DNA of 64,000 bases from Coix lacryma-jobi var. lacryma-jobi (lineage: Eukaryota; Streptophyta; Magnoliopsida; Poales; Poaceae). The position numbers and the translations under genes are program-made. Within the stretch, counting starts at the first letter, position 1. Every line of letters begins with the position of its first letter. Positions 1 to 11,484 of the stretch are shown one piece after another. The stretch spans positions 19,060,080-19,124,079 of the forward strand of contig CM019831.1 of assembly GCA_009763385.1 (NCBI GenBank). The letters run 5' to 3'. Below the pieces are notes generated by a model, which was given only the letters and a program-made list of their open reading frames with translations, did no database searches and was not told where the DNA came from.

Positions 1-120
1 AGGCCAAGGCGGGCAGCGCGGGGAGCTACGAGCAGGCGTGGTCGACAATACGACTGCTCCCACACCAATCCGTTCCTGCCAATGGGGCCAATCACAATAG
101 TCAACGGAGGACCATCCATC

Positions 121-341
121 TAAGAGCAAGTATTATAAGGGACTGCAAGAAGACTGTATGCTGACATGAAAGAGAAAAAGGAAGAGAGAGAAGAGAGGTG
201 AGATGTAAGCTTACAGCCAGCTAAAGGCACAAGAACCAAGAACCCTCTGAGAGAGTGAGGTGGGCTATAAGAGGACCAACCACTATATGAGTTGGCTGAG
301 AGGTGGACTGCAAGAGTTCATACAACCAGCTAAAGGCTGTA
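121..341. mobile_element. Insertion specific to unit A, possible MITE
   Basis: Units B and C run directly from the ccatc of the ggccatccatc sequence into the gcgagagaagtaccatg sequence, while unit A has about 220 extra bases here. The insert starts taagagcaagtattataag and contains two similar blocks with ccagctaaaggc (about 211-227 and 325-340). This looks like a short grass MITE, but no clean terminal inverted repeat or target duplication can be seen, so the class is open. Confidence 0.4.
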
Positions 342-1050
342 AAGCGAGAGAAGTACCATGAGCGTGTGTAGAGGAGCGAGCGATGTCGCGAAGCCCATGG
401 CGGGTGGCGCGGGGAGGGGCGACCAGGCAAGGTCGACGATGTACCTGCTCGCACACAAATCCATCTGCAGTCCCTGCCAACGAGCCCAATCGCAGTAGGC
501 CGGGGCCATTCGTCTGAGGAGGAGCGAGCGAGGGAGAAGTACCACGACCGAAACGCTGAGCGCTGCGTAAGGAGGGTCGCGAGGTGAGGCTCGCTGGCTG
601 GCACTGTTTCGATTTGATGCCCTTATCTCGGGGAGCAAGGATATGAATCTGGCGTTTTAAGTCAAGAGAGGAATCAATCGGCTACGCTTGTTTTTTTTAC
701 ATTACATTCACCATAATTGGGCCCGGGTTTACCTTACATTCACCATAATTGGGCCCGGGCATAGTTATGATGCCCACCAATCAGCAAGCACCATACTGAA
801 CTGAGCATATTCATGTCACCTGGAAGCCCCGTGTTTCTCAGGAATAAATAAATAGAAATAGAAAAAATCTACAAGTGCCGCGAGTTGCTGCCCAACCAAA
901 ATAGCCTACGTTCCCTAGTGCCAAAATTACTCACAAAATATGTTGGCTAAACAAATTACTTGCATCCCCACTACTCAATAGACATCACTATCGTCCAGGT
1001 TTAATGAAGGACTAGAGGATCCATCTCCAGTTGTCCTCTGCATCAAAAAA

Positions 1051-1142
1051 AAATTAGTAACTAGTGCTCAGATTTCTTTAGAAAAGGATAAAAACCAAAA
1101 TTAGTAACTAGTGCTCAGATTTCTTTAGAAAAGGATAAAAAC
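1051..1142. repeat. Two-copy 46-bp tandem repeat
   Basis: Two adjacent copies of a 46-bp block starting aaattagtaactagtgctc. Unit B has only one copy near 4919-4963, so the duplication arose in unit A. Confidence 0.75.
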
Positions 1143-1289
1143 CATCACTACTCAATAGCCATCACTGTTGGCATGACAAGATGGAGATGAATTTTTTGAA
1201 AGTATAGATTTATCTAGCCTAAAGGATATGATGCTAGAATAGGACAGTGTACGAATATATTACATTTGGCACATGAACCTAAAAAGATT

Positions 1290-1367
1290 GAGACAACAGT
1301 TATATTAGCAGTTTATCAAACACAAGCTGGAGACAACAGTTATATTAGCAGTTTATCAAACACAAGC
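1290..1367. repeat. Two-copy 40-bp tandem repeat
   Basis: Two adjacent copies of a block starting gagacaacagttatattagc. Unit B has a single copy near 5216-5250. It opens a short spurious reading frame and has no coding character. Confidence 0.75.
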
Positions 1368-3490
1368 AGTCCACGGAATGTTTTGCAACAGCTAAACTCT
1401 CAAGTTTTTTATAAGAATGTAATCACAGTTATCAGTCAAGTTGCAGATACGTTAAGTTGGAACATTTAGAGTTTCTATAGCTTGCAGATATAAGCCAAGA
1501 AGAGCCCATGATAAGAGGGCATAGGATGATGCTCACTACCTTTGCTGCACCGCACGCTATCAGTGCACACTATGGTTCTTGTTATGGAAGTAGCAGGCAA
1601 CCGGATTGTAAATGCTAGGCAATGAGGATGAAACTAGTAGCTGATGACCATAACATATTTCTGCATACTTGCCTTATCTGGTTCAGCTTCCTCAAACATC
1701 TCTTGACCAATCAGAAATTTAGATGTTCCCCTTATAAAAATGCCAATACGAAACATTATTCAAACTGGTCACTCAAAAACCTAGATGTCGAGTGCTCTGT
1801 GAACACAGATATATATGCCTCCTCTTCCTATATGCCTCCTCTTCCCTTAGGAAGGGGGAAAGATGTGCTACCCCTGCTGCATCTAGTGGCTACTTTGCAC
1901 TTCATATATGATGCAAGTTGTCCCATAAATTGTCACGGGTTTGGCATGCATGCATTACATGCAAATAGAATGAATTGTGAGCACAATTACCATGAATGTG
2001 AGGCATTGCCACCATGCCACATAAGAATGGCAGTGGGCTTCGGATTCAGCTTTTTTTGGTTTTAGGTATAGTATTGCACCCACAAATATTTGGGTTCGGA
2101 TACCTGCTGAAATGGTGCGGTTTTGGGATGGATCACCATTTTTCACCCGTGGAGCACCATCAGGGCCCCGAACCAATAGTGCCCACTAACAACCCGTCAA
2201 ATAACCCTAGCTATGAAACTCTAAAACTCATCCGTCTAAGACCCTCAAATCAAGCTTGCTCACTGCAGCTTCCGCCTTTCGGCTCAACGCGCTAACCCCC
2301 AATCGTATCGCCCTTGCTCACTAGGTGCGTTCCTAGACAAAGTAGGCCCCAATGGCCTAGTTGTAGGAGGTTGCGCCGATGCTCCCAGGCCCCAATTCTA
2401 GGTGGCGCCATAGTGGCCTAGAGCCCTAGTTGCACGCGGCGACGCGACACCTAGGCCCCAACAGGCGGCGGCGTGGTGCCCCGAGACCCAACCGTAGCCG
2501 CCACTAACAACCCCGTCTAATAACCCTAGCTATGAAACTTTGAAACTCATCCCTTTAAGACCCATGCATCAGGCTCCCTTACTGTAGCTTGCCATCCGGC
2601 CTAGCGCGCTAACCCCAGTCGCACCAGCCTCGCTCACCAGGTGCGTGCATAACCAAAGTAGGCCCCAATGGCCTAGCCGTAGGAGGTGGTGCGATGCCCC
2701 CAGGACCTAGTCACGGGTGATGCCATGATGACCTAGAGTCCTAGATGCACGTGCTGGCGCGACATCCAGGCCCCCAACAGGCGGCGGCGCAATGCCTAGT
2801 GGCCCAGCCATAGCCAGTGGCACAGCGTCCCAAGGCCCCGGCATAGGTGTTGGCATTGCGTCTGCAGGCCCCGTGGACCCTCAGGAGTGGTTGTGGGGCA
2901 GCCTATTCACATTCTCATAGATTCAAGGACATAATCCATCAGGTTTTGGTTTTGGGATGGATTTCCACCTAAATTGGTGTTCAGGTGTGGATTCGGATTT
3001 TCATTTCAGGTTTCACTTTTAGGTGCCCATGTACTCCACCCGATCCGAATCCGTGATGTCGCCATCCTTAATGCCAATGTCTTCCACTGAACAATGTCTG
3101 CCACAAATTCCTGTCAGTGATGTAGGTACCTTGTACACACATACAGGAACTAGGAACTGATGAATGACGCAGGGGCCCTAAAATAAATTCGACTTTTGCA
3201 AGCAGGGAAATGTAAATGTACGGCCCACCCAACCATTCCATTTGGATGCGCTTTAGAGTTCCCGTGACACAACTTTTGCTTTAGCTGCCTTCTAAATTCC
3301 CTTTTGTCAATCAATAAGCAACACTAGGAGTTAAAATTCCCTGTTTCTTACTGTTCTGCATGCGCCCACAAGAAAGACCAGAACCAAGCAACTTGTAAGT
3401 TGTAACAGTTCCTGTTCCGTTTTCCCTCATGTGGTAAAGGACCCTCTAATTTAGCTAAGCAAATTTAAGGATGGAACTTAATAAGTATCA

Positions 3491-6400
3491 GAGCATAATA
3501 TTATATGATTTTGAACTAGAATTAGATAGAGTTAAGTTGGATTGTGAAAGAAGCGTAAGGACAATGATCGGTTACTACCCCTACCCACAAGATCACAACT
3601 TCTAACAAGCACAAGGAAGACCACTCCATCAACCCATATGCATCGTGGTACTACATGTCACAATTAGAGCTGGTCAAATCTCAATATTCAATTTTGCAGA
3701 AAAAGATTATTAAGCTTATTTACCCTAGTCTGATGGAAAAGAACTTATTCGTAGAACAGGTTTTTAGTGTCAAACAGGGGAGTCTAGGGCTTGCAACGGG
3801 AATAACCAAAGAAAGCGAGTGCCTCAACTGGCCGGGTAGAAGAGCGGAAGGAAGGACTAACCAGCAGGAGGGCCCCGTGATTTTTACAGATGGGATTGCA
3901 GGGCCGCTATGCACTATTCACCAGGTACAACGCCGTCAGCCGCAAAAGCATGGTTGGACCCATGTGCGTACAGCGTGCGACGAGTGCTGCCCTCGGACAT
4001 GACGCGTCTTCTTGGAGAGGGCGCGGCCCCGGAGCAAATGGACACACTTGCCCTCAGATTTGGATCTTGGGCGCCAGCACTCACGCCAACGTTACACCAG
4101 AGCCTACGCATGGGCCCAAGCACAGGAGGGCCCCATCCGTCATGTACGTTAGGGCTCACCCAGCTGCTGCTCGAAGCGGTTGTCGCGAAGGCCAAGGCGG
4201 GCGGCACGGGGAGCTGCGAGCAGGCGAGGTCGACGATGCAGTTGCTCCCACACCAATCTGTCCCTGCCAATGGGGCCAATTAGAACAGTCAACAGGGGGC
4301 CATCCATCAAGAGGGGCAAGCGAGAGAAGTACCATGAGCGTGTGCAAAGGAGCGAGCGATGTCACGAAGCCCAAGGCGGGTGGCGCGGGGAGGGGCGACC
4401 AGGCAAGGTCGACGATGCGCCTGCTCCCACACGAATCCGTCTACCGTCCCTGCCAACAGGCTCAATCGCAGCAGGGGCCATCCATCAGAGGAGGAGCGAG
4501 CGAGGAAGAAGTACCACGACCGAAACGCTGAGCGCTGCGTAAGGAGGGTCGCGAGGTGAGGCTCGCTGGTTGCCACTGTTCTGATTTGATGCCCTTATCA
4601 ATCGGCTACGCTTGTTTTTTTAGCTTATATTCACCATAGTTGGCCCCGGGCGTAGATATGATGCCCACCAATCAGCGAGCGTCACACTGAACTTAGCATA
4701 TTCGCGTCACCTGAAAGCCCCATGTTTCTCAAAAAAAAAAGAAAAAAAATCTGAAAGTGTCGTGAGCTGCTGCCTAACCAAAATAGCCACAGAAGTTGCG
4801 TTCCCTATGCCAAAATTACTCACAAAATATGTTGGCTCAACAAATTACTTACATCCCCCACAAGTTTGCTGAAGGACTAGAGGATCCATCTCCAGTTGTC
4901 CTTTACATCAAAAAGAAATTATTAGTAACTAGTGCTCAGATTTGCTTAGAAAAGTATAAAAACCATCACTAAATGGCCATCACCGTTGGCATGACAAATT
5001 GATGGGGATGAATTTACCATCACTACTCAACCGTTGGCATAAAAAATTGATGGGAATGAATTTAGCATCACTACTCAATGGCCATCACCATTGGCATGAC
5101 AAATTGATGGGGATGAATTTTTTGAATGTATAGATTTATCTCGCCTAAAGGATACGACGCTAGAATAGGATAGTGTACGAATATATTACATTTGGTACAT
5201 GAACCTAGAAAAATGGAGACAACAATTATATTAGCAATTTATCAAACACAAGCAGTCCACGAAATGTTTTGCAAGTAGATACAAGCCAAGAAGAGCCAGT
5301 GATGGGAGGGTATAGGATGATGCTCTCCACCATTGCTACACCGCACTATGGTTCTTGTTATGGAAATAGCAGGCAACCGGATTGTAAATGCTAGGCAATG
5401 AGGATGAAACTAGTAGCGGGTGACCATAACATATTTCTCCATACTTCCTTGTGTGGTTCAGCTTCCTCAAACATCTCATGACTAATTAGAAATTAACATC
5501 TCTTGACCAATCAGAAATTTAGATGTTCCCCTTATAAAAATGCCAATACGAAACATTATTCAAACCGATCACTCTAAAACCTGACTGTCGAGTGCTCTAT
5601 GAACACAGAGACTAATTAGAAATTAACATCTCTTGACCAATCAGAAATTTAGATGTTTCCCTTATAAAAATGCCAATACGAAACACTATTCAAACCGATC
5701 ACTCCAAAACCTGACTGTCGAGTGCTCTATGAACACAGATATATATGCCTCCTCTTCCCTCAGGAAGGGGGAAAGATGTGCTACCCCTATGTATCCAGTG
5801 GCTACTTTGCACTTCGTATATATGATGCAAGTTGTCCCATAAATTGTCACGGGTATGGCATGCATGCATTACAGCATGCAAATAGAATAAATTGTGAGCA
5901 CAATTACCATGAATGCGAGGCATTGCCACCATGCCATATAAGAATGGCAGTGTGTTGGGTTCAGTACAGATATCCGTGGGTTTCGGATCCAGCTTTTTTT
6001 TTGGTTTTAGGTACAGTATTGCACCCACAGATATTTGGGTTCGGATACCTGCTAAAATGGTGCGGTTTTGGGATGGATCACCATTTTTCACCTGTGGAGC
6101 ACCATCAGGGCCCCGGACCAATAGTGCCCACTAACAACCCGTCTAATAACCCTAGCTAATGAAACTCTAAAACTCATCCCTCTAAGACCCCCGCATCACC
6201 CTCGCTCACTAGGTGTGTGCCTAGACGAAGTAGGCCCCAATGGCCTAGTTGTAGGAGGTGGTGCCGATGCTCCCAGGCCCCAATTCTAGGTGGCACCACA
6301 GCGGCCTAGAGCCCTAGTTGCACGTGGTGACACGACACCCAAGCCCCAACCAGTGGCGGCGCGGTGCCCCAAGGCCTAACCGTAGCCGCCACTAACAACC

Positions 6401-7415
6401 CGGCCTGTCTAATAACCCTAGCTATGAAACTCTGAAACTCATCCCTTTAAGACCCCCGCATCAGGCTCGCTCACTGCAGCTTCTGCCATCCGGCCTAGCG
6501 CGCTAACCCCAGTCGCACCAGCCTCGCTCACCAGGTGCGTGCCTAAGCCTAACCAAAGTAGGCCCCAACGGCCTAGCCGTAGGAGGTGGCGCGGTACCCC
6601 CAGGCCCCAGTCACAAGTGATGCCATGACGACCTAGAGCCCTAGATGCACGTGTCGGCGCGACACCCAGGCCCCAACAGGCGGCGCCGCGCCGCCTAGAG
6701 GCCTAGCCATAGCCGGTGGCACGACGTCCCAAGGCCCCGCCATAGGTGTTGGCATTGCGTCTCCAGGCCCCCACGGTGGACCCTCAGGAGTGGTTGTGGC
6801 ACAGCCTAGGCACATTCTCATAGATTCATGGATAATCCGTCGGTTTTTGGTTTTGGGATGGATTTCCACCCAAATTGGTGTTCAGGCGTGGATTCGGAAT
6901 TTCAGTTCAGGTTTCGCTTTTAGGTACCCATGTACTCCACCTGATCCAAATCCGTGACATCGCCATCCTTAATGCCAATGTCTTCCCCAGAACTATGTCC
7001 GCCACAAATTCCTGTCAGTGTCGTAGGTACCTTGTACAGACAAACAAGAACTGATCCTATCAAAAAAAAAAGACAAACAAGAACTGATGAATGACGCAGG
7101 GTCCCTAAAATAAATTCAAATTTTGCAAGCAGGGGAATGTAAATGTACGGCCCACCCAACCATTCTATTCAGATCGCTTCAGAGTTCCCGTGACACAACT
7201 TTTGCTTTAGCTGCCTTCTAAATTCCCTTTGGTCAATCAATATGCAAGTCTAGGAGTTAAAATTCTCTATTTCTTACTGTTCTGCATGCGCCCACAAGAA
7301 AGACCAGAACCAAGCAACTTGTAACAATGTTTCCTGTTCCGTTTTCCCTCAAACGGTAAAGAGCTCTCTAATTTAACCAAATAAATTTAAGGATGAGGCT
7401 TAATAATGATCATAC
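3491..7415. repeat. Tandem array unit B
   Basis: This is the second copy of the ~4 kb unit, complete apart from small indels, and it ends at the copia insertion. It includes its own local duplications: an AT-rich block about 5490-5600 is repeated at about 5610-5720, and a block with gatggggatgaattt recurs at about 4980-5120. The 320-bp internal duplication seen in unit A is also present (about 6129-6390 and 6391-6720). The shared internal duplication shows that it predates amplification of the array. No credible gene is seen. Confidence 0.8.
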
Positions 7416-7850
7416 TGAAGGACCGAGAAGCTACCCGAAAGCGACCAGAGGGGGGGGTGAATGGGAGCTTCAAAATTTCCTTTCGGAAACTAGAGCCACT
7501 GTCCCAAGAATCAACCCCAAAAAAACGAACCCTAGAGATTGTTAATGTCCACGACCCTAGATGTAGGGTGGATGCCTCCAAGAAGCACAGCGGGACACTA
7601 TACAACTCTAGAAAGCCAATGCAAAAAGCGGATCTCAAATCGGAGCTCGAACGCAAAAGATACGGACGAAGCCTCGAGCTGACTGCACTGACTGGAACGT
7701 TCGGTCGACAGGCACCGGACGTGACCGGTCAAACACCGAGACGACAAAAATCGATTCGCCCGAGGCAGAGACCAGAACAAGACCGATTCGCCCGAGACCG
7801 ATATGCCCGAGGCTCTCGGGAAAGCCTTGGCGAAATCTCCGACTCGCCCG

Positions 7851-8035
7851 AGGCAGAGGCTCGAGGCCGAGAGTCGAAGACGAGAGTAAAGGTCGAGGGC
7901 GAGGGTCGAGGCCGAGGGTCAAGGGTCGAAGCTGAGGGTCGAGGCTCGAAGCCGAGGGTCGAGACTCGAGGCCGAGGGTCGAGACTCGAGGCCGAGGGTC
8001 GAGGCTCGAGGCTCACGGAAAGGCCTCGGCCTCCT
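7851..8035. repeat. 20-bp CpG-rich minisatellite in LTR
   Basis: Tandem variants of a unit like cgagggtcgagactcgaggc. The right LTR has the same array at about 17934-18125 with one more 20-bp unit. The difference in copy number between the two LTRs is the largest change since insertion. Confidence 0.85.
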
Positions 8036-9210
8036 CGAGGGTCTATGCCTTCGCTCGCTCGAGGTTCTGCAGCGATTCGCCCGAGGCCCGAGGGAATGCC
8101 TCGGAGTGCTCGAGGGTTGCTGCGCGAGACGGCTCGACCGGACTCAAACCAGCGTCCGATCAGCTGGCAGCGGACGCATCCTGTCACCAAAAACTCGATC
8201 TGGGAGCTCTCTGAGTTGGACCGGACGCACGAGGCACAAGCGTCCGGTCGTTCACTGAGCGTCCGTTCACAACCAACAAAGCCAGGAACAGTGCAAGCAA
8301 AGCGTCCGGTTGTAACGCGTACAGAGCGTCCGGTCGTGAGTGTCTGGTCAGTACGCAGAAAGCTTGGCGCCGAGCTCACGGACCGGACCCTTGGGGCATG
8401 CGTCCGACCAGTACGCAGAGCGTCCGGTCACCACGAACTGTACTGAAATTCCGGCAGAACAAATCCCTCCAAAACTCGTTCAAATCACAATCCCAAGTTT
8501 CCAAACTTGGAGAAGAAGATCACAGGGTAGTTAGGAGACTATCCCCAAGAAATCATCTTCTCAGAATAACCAAGAATGCAGGGAAATCAAAAAGGGAAAG
8601 TGGATGAACGAAAAAGTGCCACGAAAACGAAATCGTCCCGATCTATTCGATCATGAGGAGTTAGATGAATTCCTTTGGTCGAAATGACCTCCTCAATGAT
8701 ACGAACAAACTGATTCAAACGGATTTCGCAAAGACACTCAGAAAAGAGAGATCGATCGAAGGAGAAGAACGAGCAGAGCCAAAAAGCAACGAACACAGTG
8801 CTCTACACGGCGAAGACGCAAACGCACAGATCGACGGGCACAGTGCACGGCTCGGGTCTGTTCAGGAAAGATGAGGATACGGCCTCATTTCCTTGAATCA
8901 ATAGTACACAGAGCGGAGTCTCTCTGCGGATCTCAACTAGCTAAAGCAGGGAATGGGAGAGCAGGAAGCCAAAGCAACTAACTGAGATAGGGAGGAGGGT
9001 GTCTCCCCTGGACTACTTATACTAACCTAGCCTAAGTCTATTTCCTACTCTACCCCTCTCTACTCTAATTACAGAGCGGGCCAGGAAAACCCTAAGGCTA
9101 ATCTGGTCCACCCGCTGGTGGTAGGTAGATCCGACGGCCACGCCCGCACGGTCTTCCGCGTCGCCTCCACGCAACCTTCAGATCGCCGCCACGTGCCGCC
9201 ACCACTCTGC

Positions 9211-9456
9211 ACCCCCGGTTTTGTGGCCCAAACCGGGAAACCAGCCTTTTCCATCATCCCCCGGTTTTGAGGCCCAAACCGGGAAACCAGCCTCCAGCCC
9301 GAGTTTTGTGGCCAAACTCGGAAACCGTCCGCGCCCGAGTTTTGAGGCCCAAACTCGGAAACCGGCCCACGCCCAGGTTTTGAGGCTCAACCTGGAAACC
9401 GTCTACCCGTTGGTTTTTCCCTGGCTCTACCAACAAACCGACGTCGTAGAGGGGAT
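9211..9456. repeat. Array of six hairpin units with covarying stems in LTR
   Basis: Five consecutive units of about 35 bp each contain a 7- or 8-bp inverted repeat around a ttttgNggcc-like loop, followed by a conserved aaacc. The arms are cccggttt/aaaccggg twice, ccgagttt/aaactcgg twice, and ccaggtt/aacctgg once. A sixth, weaker unit has gttggt/accaac. Both arms change together between units. The same array is in the right LTR at about 19299-19544. The role is unknown; it lies near the start of the LTR on the element strand. Confidence 0.8.
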
Positions 9457-9802
9457 GCACCGCCTGTGCACCCCTTCCACTGACATGATCGCACTTCTCC
9501 GCTTGTCGCTGTCACAGGCTGCCAGCCACCACAGCTGATCCTCCGGCCTCTGGTCCCTCAGTCCAAGTCCACGTCCGCCCTTCACCGTCCGATACATCGG
9601 CATGGCACGTCCGCCGCACGGCACGCCCATCCTTCATCGCGCCCGGTCCGTCAGCACGACACGTCGCAACTTGACCTTCACCTGCCATCGATCACTGTCT
9701 CCGTGCTCGACACCTGCACAACACAAGCCAAAAAACATGCGCATCATCTCCGTTGACAATCACTCATCACACAGAGACTCGGCATACACCCATGTATCCG
9801 CA

Positions 9803-11484
9803 ATCTCCCCCTTGATGAGTGCATTGTCAACTCCACAACAAATCATGAATAGGAAGAAGGAGGTAGGGAGGAGTGGGAAGAGAAAACCCAACCAAATGAC
9901 CCAAAAGCCTAACAAAAGCCAAAGAAGGTCAAGTGGATGAAGCGAAAACTTGGTCCCCAAAGACATGGGCAACGGCTCGACGCAACCAAGCAAGGCAAAG
10001 CTAGCCCTCAAGAAGAGGTAGAACAGGCTCAACACCGCTAGCAGATACCAATTGAAGATCGGAGGACAACAGAAGCAAAATGCTAGTCCCTCAAGATAGA
10101 GGCACAGAGGCTCAACACAACTAGCAAGAAAATCACTCCGAACCAATTGGAAATCAACCCAAACCAAATGGGAAAGCACACCAGACGATACCAATTGAAA
10201 ACCAAATGAAAAAGCTTATGAAAGCTCATGAAAAGCTAGGAACGATTGCTAGTCCCTCAAGACAGAGGCAACGGCTCAACACAACTAGCAAACTCCCCCT
10301 CGACAAATGCAAGCAACTAGGACAAATGATTCTCCCCTTAGTTGGTCAACACAGGGGCATATGATTTGCATAAATTTCTCCCCCTAGTTGAAAATGCACT
10401 TATCAAGGCCAAAGGTATCGGAGAAGCAACTCCCTTCACATAAACTCCCCCTGACCACAAGATCTCCTTCCAAAATGCATATGAAGTCAAAATGCAAGTT
10501 AGGAGCTTCAAGTATATAGTCAAAAGAGTGCAAAGATGCTCTAATCAGTATAGCTCCAACATCTCAATTAAGCACTCAAATAGCAAAGGCTCAAACTGAT
10601 CACCTATACGAAATATGAAGCATATGAGCATGTGAGCAGTGTTAAGCCAAAAGGGTAGTCACCACCAAAATAGCACTAGACATGTATAGAAGGAATCCAA
10701 ACAAGTGCTAAGCATATATACCAGGTGAACTACCCCTAGCAAAGTTCAATCATCATGCATAGGAATGAAGCATATACTTGTGATTTCAAAATCATATCGG
10801 AGTTGCAGCGGTAAAAGAATTCACAAGATCATTTTTAGCATGTGATTGCGAGAGGTTGAAAGCTTGTCATTGCCTAACTTTTCAACCGTGCGAAGCCTAT
10901 GCCGAAGCAATCAGAAGCTTAAAACAACGGTTTCGGTCATACACTACATGGCTCAAGTTTAACTCAAAGTGCAATGAGAAACAGTCTCAATACCATGAGG
11001 TGTTGACAAGCAATCCCATCTCGATCTTTTCGATTCAACAATACTTGGTTCAGATTTTAAGCAAGTTATGAACAACCAAGCAAGTGAATGACTCAGAACT
11101 AGAGACATAGCAACCTAGCATATATGAAAAGCAGGAATGGACTCAACACACCCTACACATGCTAGTTGCATATCTCAATGGTGAACATTTTCAGATTTAT
11201 ATACATTAGGCATAATTCACCATTCCAAAAATAGCTCGCTCATAACATGGAACAGTGATCAGAAAGAGCATAAGCTACAAGCATCATCATAAGCATCGGA
11301 GCAATACTAACAAGAGCATAATTACATTCTAGTGAATATAGACATGAAGCTCAGAATGTAAATGCGTATGCCCGACACAAAACTGAAGGAAAGAAGATAC
11401 CAATTGGAAAGACTCAAGAAACTCAAAAGAAAAGAGCCTCAAAATAAGAGAGTCAATCTGTACATCTCAAAATGCTTCCCTCAT
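9803..11484 (-). other. Noncoding 3' region with multiple polypurine tracts
   Basis: Between the pol stop and the 3' LTR there are 1.7 kb without a gene. On the plus strand CTCCCCCT-type motifs occur at 9805-9813, 10293-10300, 10331-10338, 10378-10385 and 10445-10452, which are GGGGGAG tracts on the element strand. The one at 9803-9814 directly adjoins the LTR and should be the working primer for plus-strand synthesis. Short repeats with acaactagcaa and accaattgaa lie between. Repeated polypurine modules upstream of the 3' LTR are a described trait of Sireviruses. Confidence 0.75.

Larger units (their letters stand above)
1..3490. repeat. Tandem array unit A (about 4 kb unit, 5' part outside window)
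   Basis: This stretch is the first visible copy of a head-to-tail repeat. Its bases 1-120 match 4190-4310 and 20586-20700, and its end at about 3440-3490 runs into sequence that repeats at 7380 and 19885. Inside the unit a block of about 320 bp is itself duplicated (about 2180-2500 and 2501-2830, sharing the taacaaccc...aataaccctagctatgaaact start). No open frame looks like a real protein: the ORFs shift between copies and match no family I know. The GC-rich first part and the AT-rich middle differ strongly in composition. Unit identity is unknown; it could be a duplicated intergenic block or a decayed transposon. Confidence 0.8.
7416..9802 (-). repeat. 3' LTR of the copia element (left on this strand)
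   Basis: On the element strand the LTR runs from TGCGGATAC to GTCCTTCA, giving the usual TG...CA ends, and the polypurine tract AGGGGGAGAT lies directly before it. It contains a 20-bp CpG-rich minisatellite, a block of GCGTCCGGTC palindromes (about 8220-8430) and a set of hairpins (9211-9456). Against the right LTR I noticed one 20-bp repeat unit missing, one extra G in a G run, and a c/a change near 8845. Long arginine-rich frames in this LTR are a by-product of the repeats. Confidence 0.9.

Noticed and set aside
221..638. Antisense frames repeated in the three array units (also at 4307-4576 and 20545-21017)
   Set aside because: The frames shift between copies and have no recognisable domain; they follow the repeat, not a conserved protein.
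7406..8446. A 346-codon Arg-rich frame in the left LTR, repeated at 17524-18345
   Set aside because: It lies in the LTR over a CpG minisatellite and is opened by the repeat; the antisense frame is equally long. No family features.
9211..9456. Regularly spaced repeats as a CRISPR-like array
   Set aside because: The units are contiguous hairpins in a plant LTR, spacers are absent and no cas-like gene exists.
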